11,756 nt of DNA from Ramlibacter sp. (GCA_014376915.1 JACMQP010000110.1:1-11756), one strand, 5' to 3'; counted from the stretch's first letter, positions 1-8,783 are shown. Notes: generated from the sequence alone by a model not told the origin. Numbers and translations: made by a program.

Positions 1-1021
1 GCTGGTGATCGGCTCCAACCTGCGCAAGGACCATCCGCTGTTCGCGATGCGCGTGCGCGCCGCGACCCGCAAGGGCGCCGTGCTGTCGGTCATCCACGAC
101 GTCGAACACGACTGGGCGATGCCGGTGCGCAACAGGCTGATTGCGCCGGCCGGCCAGTGGGTGCAAGCCCTGGCCGACGTGGCCGCGTCAATCGGCGCCC
201 AGAAGGGCGTCAAGTCGCCTGTGAGCGGCAACGAGAACGAGCAGGGCAAGGCCATCGCACAAGCGCTGCTCTCCGGCGAACGCAAGGCGATCCTGCTGGG
301 CAACGCGGCAGCGCACCACGCCAGCGCATCGAGCCTGCTGGCGCTGGCGAACTGGATCGGCGAGCAGACCGGCGCCACCGTCGGCTACCTCACCGAAGCT
401 GCCAACACCGTCGGCGCGCAACTGGCCGGGGCCGTCCCCGGCGCCGATGGCCTCAACGCCGGCGAGATGCTGGCGGGCGGCCTGAAGGCGGTGCTGCTGC
501 TGAATACCGAGCCGGAATTCGATTCCGCCGCCGGCCGCGCCGCGGTCGCGGGGCTGAACAAGGCACAGATGGTCGTGACGCTGAGCCCGTTCAAGGCCAA
601 CCTGGAATTCAGCGACGTGCTGCTGCCGATCGCGCCGTTCACCGAAACGCCGGGCACATTCGTCAACGCCGAAGGCCGGGTCCAGGGTTTCCATGCCGTC
701 GTCAAGCCGCTTGGCGAAGCGCGCCCCGCCTGGAAGGTCTTGCGCGTGCTGGCGAACATGCTGGGCCTGCCGGGCTTCGATTACGAATCCGCGCAGGAAG
801 TGCTGGCCGCATCCCGCGGCGCCGGGCACGCGCAGGCGGACGTGGTCCAGGGCAACGTGCTGGGCAACGCGACCTCCGCCGCGATCGACCTGTCGCCCTC
901 GGCGGGTCGCCCTGCCGCCGCCGCGATTTACCAGCTGGACGGCATCGTGCGCCGTGCGCCGTCGCTACAGCTGACGGCCGATGCCCGGCGCGCCGCCGCC
1001 GTCGCCGGAGCGCCGGGATGA
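1..1021 (+). CDS. nuoG: NADH-quinone oxidoreductase subunit G, C-terminal part (partial at 5' edge)
   Basis: This is the last ~340 residues of NuoG, the large peripheral-arm subunit of complex I, which carries several iron-sulfur clusters and a degenerate molybdopterin-oxidoreductase fold. The N-terminal cluster-binding domains lie outside the window, and the frame is open from base 2. The visible part is the molybdopterin-oxidoreductase-like region. It includes a segment beginning [20 protein letters not shown] (about visible residue 193) followed by [18 protein letters not shown], the E-x-GT-x-x-N-x-EGR-x-Q type motif conserved in this superfamily. A segment resembling the C-terminal NuoG domain follows ([20 protein letters not shown]). 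The TGA stop overlaps the nuoH start (ATGA, 1018-1021), which suggests translational coupling. Identification rests on these motifs together with the unbroken nuoH-N order downstream. No frameshift is visible. Confidence 0.95.
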   Translation, partial: LVIGSNLRKDHPLFAMRVRAATRKGAVLSVIHDVEHDWAMPVRNRLIAPAGQWVQALADVAASIGAQKGVKSPVSGNENEQGKAIAQALLSGERKAILLGNAAAHHASASSLLALANWIGEQTGATVGYLTEAANTVGAQLAGAVPGADGLNAGEMLAGGLKAVLLLNTEPEFDSAAGRAAVAGLNKAQMVVTLSPFKANLEFSDVLLPIAPFTETPGTFVNAEGRVQGFHAVVKPLGEARPAWKVLRVLANMLGLPGFDYESAQEVLAASRGAGHAQADVVQGNVLGNATSAAIDLSPSAGRPAAAAIYQLDGIVRRAPSLQLTADARRAAAVAGAPG

Positions 1022-2094
1022 TCGACCAGATCTACGGCTTCGGCAACGGCCTGGTCGGCGCCGGGTGGTGGACTGCCCTGGCGTGGCCGGTCATCTGGAA
1101 CCTGATCAAGATCGTGGTGCTGGTCGTACCCCTGATGGGCGCCGTGGCCTACCTGACGCTGTGGGAGCGCAAGGCCATCGGCTTCACCCAGATCCGGGTC
1201 GGCCCCAACCGCATCGGCCCGCTGGGCCTGCTGCAGCCGATCGCCGATGCGCTCAAGCTGCTGACCAAGGAAATCATCCTGCCGACGGTGGCCAACAAGG
1301 GCCTCTTCTTCCTCGGCCCCATCATGACCATCACGCCAGCGCTGGCCGCCTGGGTGGTGATCCCCTTCGGGCCCGAGATTGCGCTGGCCAACGTCAATGC
1401 CGGCCTGCTGCTGCTGATGGCGATCACCTCGCTGGAGGTCTACGGTGTGATCATCGCCGGCTGGGCATCCAACTCGAAATACGCCTTTCTCGGCGCGCTG
1501 CGGGCGTCAGCCCAGATGGTCAGCTACGAGATCGCCATGGGCTTCTGCCTGGTGGTGGTGCTGATGGTCGCCGGCAGCATGAACATGACCGACATCGTCA
1601 TGGGCCAGGGCAAGGGAATGGCGGTCGACGTCGGGCTGAACATGTTCTCCTGGAACTGGCTGCCGCTGCTGCCGATCTTCGTCGTCTACTTCATTTCCGG
1701 CCTGGCCGAGACCAACCGGCACCCGTTTGACGTGGTGGAAGGCGAATCGGAGATCGTGGCCGGCCACATGATCGAGTACTCGGGCATGAGCTTCGCGATG
1801 TTCTTCCTGGCCGAGTACGCCAACATGTGGCTGGTCTCGATCATCGCCGTCACCCTGTTCCTGGGCGGCTGGCTGCCGCCGTTCGAATTCCTGTCCTTCG
1901 TTCCGGGCTGGATCTGGCTGGGCATCAAGACCTTCGTCGTCGTCACGATGTTCCTGTGGGTGCGCTCGACGTTCCCCCGCTACCGCTACGACCAGATCAT
2001 GCGGCTGGGCTGGAAAATCTTCATTCCGGTCACGCTGGTGTGGCTGGTGGTGGTCGGCATCTGGATGCAGACCCCGTACAACATCTGGAAGTAG
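1018..2094 (+). CDS. nuoH: NADH-quinone oxidoreductase subunit H
   Basis: NuoH (358 aa) is the membrane subunit of complex I that forms much of the quinone-binding cavity where the peripheral and membrane arms meet. Diagnostic segments are visible: [20 protein letters not shown] (about residues 49-68), [15 protein letters not shown] (71-85), and [20 protein letters not shown] (231-250) followed by [20 protein letters not shown]. The acidic residues of the last two segments sit in the loops that line the quinone site in known structures. About eight to nine hydrophobic helices are apparent. The same frame stays open upstream to about 157, but that part runs over nuoG and is not coding. The ATG at 1018 is chosen because it gives the family N-terminus, overlaps the nuoG stop as ATGA, and has a GGAG (1007-1010) seven bases upstream. 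The NRHPFD spelling differs from the NRAPFD of E. coli and many other bacteria; I recall it from Comamonadaceae. Confidence 0.98.
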   Translation: MIDQIYGFGNGLVGAGWWTALAWPVIWNLIKIVVLVVPLMGAVAYLTLWERKAIGFTQIRVGPNRIGPLGLLQPIADALKLLTKEIILPTVANKGLFFLGPIMTITPALAAWVVIPFGPEIALANVNAGLLLLMAITSLEVYGVIIAGWASNSKYAFLGALRASAQMVSYEIAMGFCLVVVLMVAGSMNMTDIVMGQGKGMAVDVGLNMFSWNWLPLLPIFVVYFISGLAETNRHPFDVVEGESEIVAGHMIEYSGMSFAMFFLAEYANMWLVSIIAVTLFLGGWLPPFEFLSFVPGWIWLGIKTFVVVTMFLWVRSTFPRYRYDQIMRLGWKIFIPVTLVWLVVVGIWMQTPYNIWK

Positions 2095-2108
2095 ATCGAG
2101 AAGTACCC

Positions 2109-2627
2109 ATGTCTGCCCAAACCGTTTCGCAATCCCCGGCGTTCTCACTCAAGGACTTTTTGTCCAGCTTCATGCTGGTCGAGCTGTTCAAGGGCCTGGC
2201 CATCACCGGCAAGTACGCCTTCGCCCGCAAGATCACGGTGCAGTTCCCCGAGGAAAAGACGCCGCTGTCGCCGCGTTTCCGCGGCCTGCACGCGTTGCGC
2301 CGTTACGAGAACGGCGAAGAGCGCTGCATCGCCTGCAAGCTGTGCGAGGCGATTTGCCCGGCACTGGCCATCACCATCGAATCCGACGTGCGCGAGGACG
2401 GCTCGCGCCGCACCACCCGCTACGACATCGACCTGACCAAGTGCATCTTCTGCGGCTTCTGCGAAGAGAGCTGCCCGGTCGATTCGATCGTCGAAACCAA
2501 CATCCTCGAATACCACGGCGAAAAGCGCGGCGACCTGTATTTCACCAAGGACATGCTGCTGGCCGTGGGTGACCGCTATGAAAGCGAAATCGCGGCCAAC
2601 CGCGCGGCCGACGCCAAGTACCGCTGA
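2109..2627 (+). CDS. nuoI: NADH-quinone oxidoreductase subunit I (2x[4Fe-4S] ferredoxin-like)
   Basis: NuoI (172 aa) carries clusters N6a and N6b, which pass electrons along the peripheral arm towards cluster N2 and quinone. Two complete 4Fe-4S motifs are visible: [12 protein letters not shown], with Cys at 73, 76, 79 and 83, and [12 protein letters not shown], with Cys at 112, 115, 118 and 122. All eight ligands are intact. The N-terminal segment ([20 protein letters not shown], 21-40) is the amphipathic stretch that sits on the membrane arm. The segment [18 protein letters not shown] (134-151) is typical of the family. The gene begins 14 bases after the nuoH stop. A GAGAAG at 2098-2103 is a plausible ribosome-binding site for the ATG at 2109. 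Length and sequence are normal for betaproteobacteria. Confidence 0.98.
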   Translation: MSAQTVSQSPAFSLKDFLSSFMLVELFKGLAITGKYAFARKITVQFPEEKTPLSPRFRGLHALRRYENGEERCIACKLCEAICPALAITIESDVREDGSRRTTRYDIDLTKCIFCGFCEESCPVDSIVETNILEYHGEKRGDLYFTKDMLLAVGDRYESEIAANRAADAKYR

Positions 2628-2651
2628 TCCCAGCGAACGAACAAGAATCCC

Positions 2652-3311
2652 ATGGACGTCAAAACCGGTCTCTTCTACGTGTTCTCGGCAGTGTTGCTGT
2701 TCGCGGCCTTCCGCGTCATCACCGCCCGCAATCCGGTCTACGCGGCGCTGTACCTGGTGCTGGCCTTCTTCCAGGCCGCGGCGGTCTGGATCCTGTTGAA
2801 GGCGGAGTTCCTGGCGATCACGCTGGTGCTGGTGTACGTCGGCGCCGTGATGGTGCTGTTCCTGTTCGTCGTGATGATGCTGGACATCAACATCGACAGC
2901 CTGCGGGCTGGCTTCTGGAAGCACTTTCCGCTGGCGGCTACAGTGGGCGCATTCATCGCGCTCGAGATGGCTGCGGTACTGCTCGGCGGCTTTCGCGCCG
3001 GCGAAGAGCCGCGCACCATGACGGCGGCGCAGGCGGCTGCCGCTGCCGCGCCCAACACCAAGGAACTGGGCAAGCTGATCTACAGCCAGTACATCTATCC
3101 GCTCGAGATCGCGGCCGTGATCCTGCTGGTGGCCATCATCGCCGCCATCGCGCTCACGCTGCGCAAGCGCAAGGACAGCCGCCACATGGACCCGTCCGAC
3201 CAGGTCCGGGTGCGCTCGCAGGACAGGGTGCGCATCGTTTCGATGAACCCGACCCTGGTGCAACCGCCTGAGCCGCCGCCGGTGGCCGGTGTCGTGGAGG
3301 CCAGGCCATGA
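2652..3311 (+). CDS. nuoJ: NADH-quinone oxidoreductase subunit J
   Basis: NuoJ (219 aa) is a small membrane subunit linking NuoH to the proton-pumping arm. Five hydrophobic helices are visible, at roughly 5-22, 28-49, 52-77, 92-113 and 148-170. The third ([20 protein letters not shown], 58-77) contains the conserved Tyr62-x-Gly64 region, where a pi-bulge forms in known complex I structures. Between helices 4 and 5 there is an alanine-rich loop with six consecutive Ala (128-133). A soluble tail of about 49 residues follows helix 5; it is basic at first and proline-rich near the end (QPPEPPPV). The E. coli protein is 184 aa. The upstream gap of 24 bases has no convincing Shine-Dalgarno sequence. 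The stop overlaps the nuoK ATG (ATGA, 3308-3311). Confidence 0.96.
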   Translation: MDVKTGLFYVFSAVLLFAAFRVITARNPVYAALYLVLAFFQAAAVWILLKAEFLAITLVLVYVGAVMVLFLFVVMMLDINIDSLRAGFWKHFPLAATVGAFIALEMAAVLLGGFRAGEEPRTMTAAQAAAAAAPNTKELGKLIYSQYIYPLEIAAVILLVAIIAAIALTLRKRKDSRHMDPSDQVRVRSQDRVRIVSMNPTLVQPPEPPPVAGVVEARP

Positions 3312-3616
3312 CCCTCACCCTCGGCCACTTCCTGTCGCTCGGCGCAATGCTGTTCGCGCTGTCGGTGATCGGCATCTTCCTGAATCGCCGCAACCTGATC
3401 GTGCTGCTGATGGCGATCGAGTTGATGCTGCTGGCGGTCAACATGAACTTCGTCGCGTTCTCCTATTACCTGCAGGACCTGCACGGGCAGGTCTTCGTGT
3501 TCTTCATCCTCACGGTGGCGGCGGCCGAATCGGCAATCGGCCTGGCCATCCTGGTGCTGCTGTTCCGCAACAAGTCGAACATCAACGTCGACGAACTGAA
3601 CACGCTCAAGGGATGA
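3308..3616 (+). CDS. nuoK: NADH-quinone oxidoreductase subunit K
   Basis: NuoK (102 aa) is the three-helix Mrp-like subunit (MnhC/MrpC relative) of the complex I membrane arm. The family pattern is clear: a first helix from about residue 5, then [20 protein letters not shown] (26-45) with Glu38 in helix 2, and [20 protein letters not shown] (70-89) with Glu74 in helix 3. These two buried glutamates correspond to E. coli Glu36 and Glu72 and belong to the proton pathway. The C-terminus [12 protein letters not shown] is typical. The start is supported by an ATGA overlap with nuoJ and a strong GGAGG (3296-3300) seven bases upstream. The stop TGA is itself overlapped by an ATG at 3613 that opens a 34-codon frame into the following gap. 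Confidence 0.98.
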   Translation: MTLTLGHFLSLGAMLFALSVIGIFLNRRNLIVLLMAIELMLLAVNMNFVAFSYYLQDLHGQVFVFFILTVAAAESAIGLAILVLLFRNKSNINVDELNTLKG

Positions 3617-3700
3617 TGTGGCCCCCGCGCTCCTCGGCTTCGTCGCTGCCCCCAGGGGGGCCAGACCGATTTGGGGCGGCCCGGCGTCGGCCTGATTCCG
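3617..3700 (+). repeat. GC-rich palindromic intergenic element, copy 1 (nuoK-nuoL gap)
   Basis: The nuoK-nuoL gap is filled by a GC-rich palindromic element starting directly after the nuoK stop. An 8-bp perfect inverted repeat is present: TGGCCCCC (3619-3626) against GGGGGCCA (3656-3663), with a 29-base loop. A second, alternative short inverted repeat lies inside it around CTGCCCCCAGGGGGG (3646-3660). The right part holds GGGGCGGCCCGGCG (3673-3686), which recurs exactly at 8847-8860 in the nuoN-DUF2818 gap. Blocks shared with copy 2, in the same order, are TG(T)TGGCCC, a CGCTG, a C-run/G-run palindrome, the 14-mer, and a following CTGA. From memory, Comamonadaceae genomes contain many intergenic elements with a CTGCCCCC/GAGGGGGC palindrome and a GGGGCGGCCCGGCG-like tail. 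No function is established; an RNA hairpin role is inference. Confidence 0.6.
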
Positions 3701-3713
3701 CACAAATGACACC

Positions 3714-5795
3714 ATGAGCCAAACACTTCACGCTTCCACGCTGCTCGCCGTCCCGCTCGCGCCCCTGGTGGGCGCGGTGCTGGCCGGCGTCTTCGGCACC
3801 ACCTTCGGCGGCAACCGGATCGGTCGCCGCCTGTCGCACACGCTTTGCATCCTGGGCGTGTTCGTCGCCTTCGTCATCTCGGCGATGACGCTCAAGAGCG
3901 TCGCCATCGACGGCGCCCGCTTCAATGCCACCCTCTACGAGTGGATGGTGGTCGGCGGCCTGAAGATGGAGATCGGCTTCCTGATCGACGGCCTGACGGC
4001 GATGATGATGTGCGTCGTCACCTTCGTCTCGCTGATGGTGCACATCTACACCATCGGCTACATGGAGGAAGACGACGGCTACAACCGCTTCTTCGCGTAT
4101 ATCTCGCTGTTCACCTTCTCGATGCTGATGCTCGTCATGAGCAACAACTTCCTGCAGCTGTTCTTCGGCTGGGAAGCGGTGGGCCTGGTGTCGTATCTCC
4201 TGATCGGCTTCTGGTTCAACAAGCCCAGCGCGATCTTCGCCAACATGAAGGCCTTCCTAGTGAACCGGGTCGGCGACTTCGGCTTCATCCTGGGCATCGG
4301 CCTCGTCGCGGCCCATGCCGGCTCGCTCAATTACGCCGAGGTGTTCGGCAAGAGCGCCGAGATCGCCAGACTCGGCTTCCCCGGCACCGAGTGGATGCTG
4401 GTCACCGTCATCTGCATCTGCCTGTTCATCGGTGCGATGGGCAAGAGCGCGCAATTCCCGCTGCATGTCTGGCTGCCCGACTCGATGGAAGGCCCCACGC
4501 CGATCTCCGCGCTGATCCACGCGGCGACCATGGTGACGGCCGGTATCTTCATGGTGGCGCGGATGTCGCCGCTGTTCGAGCTGTCGGACACGGCGCTGTC
4601 CTTCATCATGGTGATCGGCGCGATCACGGCGCTGTTCATGGGGTTCCTGGGCATCATCCAGAACGACATCAAGCGCGTCGTGGCGTATTCCACGCTGTCG
4701 CAACTCGGCTACATGACGGTGGCCCTCGGTGCTTCCGCCTATTCGGTTGCGGTGTTCCACCTGATGACGCATGCGTTTTTCAAGGCGTTGCTGTTCCTGG
4801 CGGCCGGATCGGTGATCATCGGCATGCACCACAATCAGGACATTCGCTGGATGGGCGGCGTGCGCAAGTACATGCCGATCACCTGGATCACTTCGCTGCT
4901 CGGATCTCTGGCCCTGATCGGAACGCCGCTGTTCGCCGGCTTCTATTCCAAGGACAGCATCATCGAGGCCGTCGGCGAGAGCCACCTGTGGGGCGCGGGC
5001 TTCGCGCATTTCGCGGTGCTGGCCGGCGTGTTCGTCACCGCCTTCTATTCGTTTCGCCTGTACTTCCTGGTGTTCCACGGCAAGGAGCGCTACGACCAGA
5101 ACCCGGCGGCGCACCACGACGCCGGCCACGCCGACCATGCCGACCATGGCCACGGCGACGGACATGATGGGCATCAGGAACCGCACGAGTCGGCGTGGGT
5201 GGTGACCTTCCCGCTGATCGCGCTGGCGATCCCGTCGGTGGTGATCGGCTTCCTGACGATCCAGCCCATGCTGTTCGGCGCATTCTTCAAGGACTCGATC
5301 GTCGTCAACCTGGAAAAGCACCCGGCGATGGAGGAACTGGCCAAGGCCTTCCACGGCCCGGCGCAAATGGCGCTGCATGGCCTGACGACGCTGCCGTTCT
5401 GGCTGGCGCTGGCCGGCGTGGCGCTGGCGTACTACCTGTACATGGTCAATACGGCATTGCCGGCGAAGATCAAGGCGAAGGCGCAGCCGCTCTATCAGCT
5501 GCTTGAGAACAAGTACTACATGGACTGGTTCTACGAGAACGTGGTGGCGCGCGGGGCCCGCCTGCTCGGTAACGGCTTGTGGAAGGGCGGCGACCAGGGC
5601 GTGATCGACGGGGTCATCGTCAACGGCTCGTGGCGCCTGGTCGGCCGCATCGCCAGCGCGGTGCGCTGGCTCCAGTCCGGCTACATCTATCACTATGCCT
5701 TCGGGATGATCCTGGGCGTGCTCGTGCTGATGACGTATTTCGTCTGGCACGACCAGTTCATGCAGCTCGTCAAGCTGGTGCAGCTCGGCATCTAA
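3714..5795 (+). CDS. nuoL: NADH-quinone oxidoreductase subunit L (antiporter-like)
   Basis: NuoL (693 aa) is the distal antiporter-like proton-pumping subunit, with the long lateral helix that runs along the membrane arm. Visible landmarks are FFGWEAVGLVSYLLIGFW with Glu154, MGKSAQFPLHVWLPDSMEGP with Lys244, and the HAATMVTAG segment with His269; these correspond to E. coli Glu144, Lys229 and His254. ALLFLAAGSVIIGMHHNQDI follows. Residues 467-491 form a loop with nine histidines alternating with Asp, Gly and Ala. The C-terminal region ends in a hydrophobic anchor helix (YHYAFGMILGVLVLMTYFVW). The ATG at 3714 is preceded by no clear Shine-Dalgarno. Instead it overlaps the TGA of a 34-codon frame that began at the nuoK stop, so coupling is possible. 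E. coli NuoL is 613 aa; the extra length lies partly in the His-rich loop. Confidence 0.98.
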   Translation: MSQTLHASTLLAVPLAPLVGAVLAGVFGTTFGGNRIGRRLSHTLCILGVFVAFVISAMTLKSVAIDGARFNATLYEWMVVGGLKMEIGFLIDGLTAMMMCVVTFVSLMVHIYTIGYMEEDDGYNRFFAYISLFTFSMLMLVMSNNFLQLFFGWEAVGLVSYLLIGFWFNKPSAIFANMKAFLVNRVGDFGFILGIGLVAAHAGSLNYAEVFGKSAEIARLGFPGTEWMLVTVICICLFIGAMGKSAQFPLHVWLPDSMEGPTPISALIHAATMVTAGIFMVARMSPLFELSDTALSFIMVIGAITALFMGFLGIIQNDIKRVVAYSTLSQLGYMTVALGASAYSVAVFHLMTHAFFKALLFLAAGSVIIGMHHNQDIRWMGGVRKYMPITWITSLLGSLALIGTPLFAGFYSKDSIIEAVGESHLWGAGFAHFAVLAGVFVTAFYSFRLYFLVFHGKERYDQNPAAHHDAGHADHADHGHGDGHDGHQEPHESAWVVTFPLIALAIPSVVIGFLTIQPMLFGAFFKDSIVVNLEKHPAMEELAKAFHGPAQMALHGLTTLPFWLALAGVALAYYLYMVNTALPAKIKAKAQPLYQLLENKYYMDWFYENVVARGARLLGNGLWKGGDQGVIDGVIVNGSWRLVGRIASAVRWLQSGYIYHYAFGMILGVLVLMTYFVWHDQFMQLVKLVQLGI

Positions 5796-5807
5796 GGAAA
5801 AGAAGAA

Positions 5808-7283
5808 ATGGGTTTGTTGAGTCTTGCGATCTGGACGCCGATCTTCTTCGGCGTCGTGCTGCTGGCGTTCGGGCGCGACGAGCAGGCGCGCGCCGTCCGC
5901 TGGATCGCGCTGATCGGCAGCGTCATCAGCCTGCTGGTCACGCTGCCCCTGTACGGCGGCTTCAAGCTCGGTACGTCCGCGATGCAGTTCGTCGAGCGCG
6001 CGCCCTGGATCGAGCGCTTCAACGTGTACTACCACCTGGGCATCGACGGCATTTCGTTCTGGTTCGTGCTGCTCACCGCCTTCATCACCGTCATCGTGGT
6101 GATCTCGGCCTGGGAGGTGATCACCGAGCGCGTCAACCAGTACATGGGCGCGTTCCTGATCCTGTCGGGCCTGATGATCGGCGTGTTCTGCGCGCTCGAC
6201 GGCATCCTGTTCTACACCTTCTTCGAAGCGACGCTGATCCCGATGTACCTGATCATCGGTGTCTGGGGCGGGCCCAACAAGATCTACGCGGCCTTCAAGT
6301 TCTTCCTGTACACGCTGCTCGGCTCGCTGCTGATGCTGATCGCGCTGGTGTTCCTGTACACCAAGTCCGGCGGCAGCTTCGACCTGGCGACCTGGCAAAA
6401 GCTGCCGCTGGGCTCGACCGCGCAGACCTTCCTGTTCTTCGCCTTCTTCGCGGCCTTCGCCGTCAAGGTGCCGATGTGGCCGGTCCACACCTGGTTGCCG
6501 GACGTGCACGTCGAAGCGCCCACCGGCGGCTCCGCCGTGCTGGCCGCCATCATGCTGAAGCTGGGCGCCTATGGTTTCCTGCGCTTTTCGATGCCGATCG
6601 CGCCGGACGCTTCGCGCGAGTGGGCCTGGCTGATGATCGCGCTGTCGCTGATCGCAGTGATCTACGTTGGCCTGGTGGCAATGGTGCAGCAGGACATGAA
6701 GAAGCTGGTGGCCTATTCGTCGGTGGCGCACATGGGCTTCGTCACGCTGGGTTTCTTCATCTTCAACGACCTGGGCGTGGCCGGCGGCATCGTGCAGATG
6801 ATCGCCCACGGCTTCGTCTCGGCCGCGATGTTCCTGTGCATCGGCGTGCTCTACGACCGGGTCCATTCGCGCGAGATCGCGAGCTACGGCGGCGTCGTCA
6901 ACACGATGCCCAACTTCGCGGCGTTCGCGCTGTTGTTCGCCATGGCCAACTGCGGCCTGCCGGCCACCGCGGGTTTCGTCGGCGAGTGGATGGTGATTTT
7001 GGGTGCCGTGAAGGCCAACTTCTGGCTCGGCTTCGGCGCCGCGACGGCGCTGATCTTCGGCGCCGCCTACACGCTGTGGATGTACAAGCGGGTCTACCTG
7101 GGACCGGTCGTCAACGAGAAGGTCAGGGCGCTCAAGGATATCAACGCGCGCGAATTCCTGATGCTGGGCCTGCTGGCCGTGGCCGTGCTCTGGATGGGCG
7201 TCAACCCCAAGCCGTTCACCGACATCATGAACGCCTCGGTCGCGGATTTCCTCAAGCACGTGGCCGTGTCCAAACTGAACTGA
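5808..7283 (+). CDS. nuoM: NADH-quinone oxidoreductase subunit M (antiporter-like)
   Basis: NuoM (491 aa) is the middle antiporter-like proton-pumping subunit of complex I. The functional residues are present: Glu140 in LFYTFFEATLIPMYLIIGVW, Lys220 in FAVKVPMWPVHTWLPDVHVE, His227 in the same segment, and Lys251 in AAIMLKLGAYGFLRFSMPI. The two lysines match E. coli Lys234 and Lys265. MVQQDMKKLVAYSSVAHMG (292-310) is the typical connecting segment, followed by AGGIVQMIAHGFVSAAMFL. Around fourteen hydrophobic helices are apparent, as expected. The start is 12 bases after the nuoL stop with a good Shine-Dalgarno (AAGGA at 5794-5798), the stop codon of nuoL being part of it. Nothing is unusual. 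Confidence 0.98.
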   Translation: MGLLSLAIWTPIFFGVVLLAFGRDEQARAVRWIALIGSVISLLVTLPLYGGFKLGTSAMQFVERAPWIERFNVYYHLGIDGISFWFVLLTAFITVIVVISAWEVITERVNQYMGAFLILSGLMIGVFCALDGILFYTFFEATLIPMYLIIGVWGGPNKIYAAFKFFLYTLLGSLLMLIALVFLYTKSGGSFDLATWQKLPLGSTAQTFLFFAFFAAFAVKVPMWPVHTWLPDVHVEAPTGGSAVLAAIMLKLGAYGFLRFSMPIAPDASREWAWLMIALSLIAVIYVGLVAMVQQDMKKLVAYSSVAHMGFVTLGFFIFNDLGVAGGIVQMIAHGFVSAAMFLCIGVLYDRVHSREIASYGGVVNTMPNFAAFALLFAMANCGLPATAGFVGEWMVILGAVKANFWLGFGAATALIFGAAYTLWMYKRVYLGPVVNEKVRALKDINAREFLMLGLLAVAVLWMGVNPKPFTDIMNASVADFLKHVAVSKLN

Positions 7284-7295
7284 GAGAGCTGGAAC

Positions 7296-8783
7296 ATGCT
7301 GGACAAGATTAGCCTGATCGCCACGTCGCCCGAAATCCTGCTGCTGGTCATGGCCTGCGTGATCGCCCTGGTGGATCTGGGCGTCACCTCGCGCCTGCGC
7401 ACCGCCAGCTACTGGTTGACCATGGCCACACTGGCCGTCGTCGCCTGGTTCACCGCCGACTTCGCCCTGGAGGGCCAGACCCTCTACGCCTTCGGCGGTA
7501 TGGTGGTGAGCGACCCGATGGGCAACTGGCTGAGGTTCTTCGCCACCATCAGCATGATGGTCTGCCTGGTCTATGGCCGCGGCTATGCGGCGGACCGCGA
7601 GATGCTGCAGGGCGGCGAGCTGTTCACGCTGGCAATGTTCTCGCTGCTCGGGATCTTCGTGATGATCTCGGGGCAGAACTTCCTGGTGATCTACCTTGGG
7701 CTTGAACTGCTGACGCTGTCGAGCTACGCGCTGGTGGCGCTGCGGCGCGACCACGCAACCGCCACCGAGGCCGCCATGAAGTACTTCGTGCTCGGCGCGA
7801 TGGCCAGCGGCTTCCTGCTGTACGGCCTGTCGATGCTGTACGGCGCAACGGGGTCGCTGGACATCGGCACCGTCTTCAAGATCGTCAACTCCGGCCAGGT
7901 CAAGCACCAGGTGCTGGTGTTCGGCCTGGTGTTCATCGTCTCGGGCCTGGCCTTCAAGCTCGGCGCCGCCCCGTTCCACATGTGGATTCCCGACGTCTAC
8001 CAGGGCGCGCCGACCGCGGTCACGCTGATGATCGGCAGCGCGCCGGAGCTGGCCGCCTTCGCGATCGCCATCCGCCTGCTGGTCGAGGGCCTGCTGCCGC
8101 TGGCGATCGACTGGCAGCAGATGCTGGCGCTGATGGCCGTCGCATCGCTCCTGATCGGCAACCTGGCCGCCATCGCGCAGACCAACTTGAAGCGCATGCT
8201 GGCCTATTCGACCATCGCGCAGATGGGCTTCGTGCTGCTGGGCCTGATGTCGGGGGTGGTCAACGGCAACACGTTGTCGGCGGCCAATGCCTACAGCTCG
8301 GCGATGTTCTACATCGTCACCTACGTGCTGACCACGCTGGCCAGTTTCGGCATCATCCTGCTGCTGGCCCGCGAAGGCTTCGAAAGCGAGGAGATCACCG
8401 ACTTGGCGGGCCTGAACCAGCGCAGCCCGCTGTTCGCCGGCGTGATGGCGATCTGCATGTTCTCGCTGGCCGGCGTGCCACCGCTGGTGGGCTTCTACGC
8501 CAAGCTGGCGGTGCTGCAGGCGCTGGTGTCATCGGGCCAGGGTCTCTACATCGGGCTCGCAGTGTTCGCCGTGATGATGTCGCTGGTCGGCGCCTTCTAC
8601 TACCTGCGCGTAGTCAAGGTGATGTACTTCGACGAGCCGATCACAGCCACCACGGTCTCGGCCCCGGCCGATGTGCGTGCCGTGCTGACGATCAACGGCG
8701 CGCTGGTGCTGATCCTAGGCATCGTTCCCGGCGGCCTGATGACGCTCTGCGCGCAGGCCATCGTCAAGACTCTGGCAACGTAA
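7296..8783 (+). CDS. nuoN: NADH-quinone oxidoreductase subunit N (antiporter-like)
   Basis: NuoN (495 aa) is the proximal antiporter-like proton-pumping subunit. Landmarks are NFLVIYLGLELLTLSSYALV with Glu137, TEAAMKYFVLGAMASGFLLY with Lys162, LAFKLGAAPFHMWIPDVYQG with Lys221 and His228, and NLKRMLAYSTIAQMGFVLLG. These correspond to E. coli Glu133, Lys158 and Lys217. ITDLAGLNQRSPLFAGVMAI and FSLAGVPPLVGFYAKLAVLQ are also family segments. The ATG at 7296 lies 12 bases after the nuoM stop with a modest purine-rich GAGAGAG (7282-7288) upstream. NuoN closes the complex I gene set; the usual order nuoA-N ends here. Its stop is in a TAATG context, where the ATG at 8783 opens a 28-codon frame into the next gap. 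Confidence 0.98.
   Translation: MLDKISLIATSPEILLLVMACVIALVDLGVTSRLRTASYWLTMATLAVVAWFTADFALEGQTLYAFGGMVVSDPMGNWLRFFATISMMVCLVYGRGYAADREMLQGGELFTLAMFSLLGIFVMISGQNFLVIYLGLELLTLSSYALVALRRDHATATEAAMKYFVLGAMASGFLLYGLSMLYGATGSLDIGTVFKIVNSGQVKHQVLVFGLVFIVSGLAFKLGAAPFHMWIPDVYQGAPTAVTLMIGSAPELAAFAIAIRLLVEGLLPLAIDWQQMLALMAVASLLIGNLAAIAQTNLKRMLAYSTIAQMGFVLLGLMSGVVNGNTLSAANAYSSAMFYIVTYVLTTLASFGIILLLAREGFESEEITDLAGLNQRSPLFAGVMAICMFSLAGVPPLVGFYAKLAVLQALVSSGQGLYIGLAVFAVMMSLVGAFYYLRVVKVMYFDEPITATTVSAPADVRAVLTINGALVLILGIVPGGLMTLCAQAIVKTLAT

Noticed and set aside
157..1017. Open frame upstream of and in frame with nuoH, which would make a 645-residue protein
   Set aside because: The upstream part overlaps nuoG in another frame and is Arg/Gly/Ala-rich without family similarity. 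The ATG at 1018 with GGAG upstream gives the normal NuoH N-terminus.
4257..7979. Very long open frame on the minus strand (about 1240 codons) opposite nuoL, nuoM and nuoN
   Set aside because: Its translation is a low-complexity mix rich in His, Gln, Arg, Asp and Glu, without any domain. It is the expected shadow of GC-rich codon use in the three nuo genes, which have intact, recognisable products.
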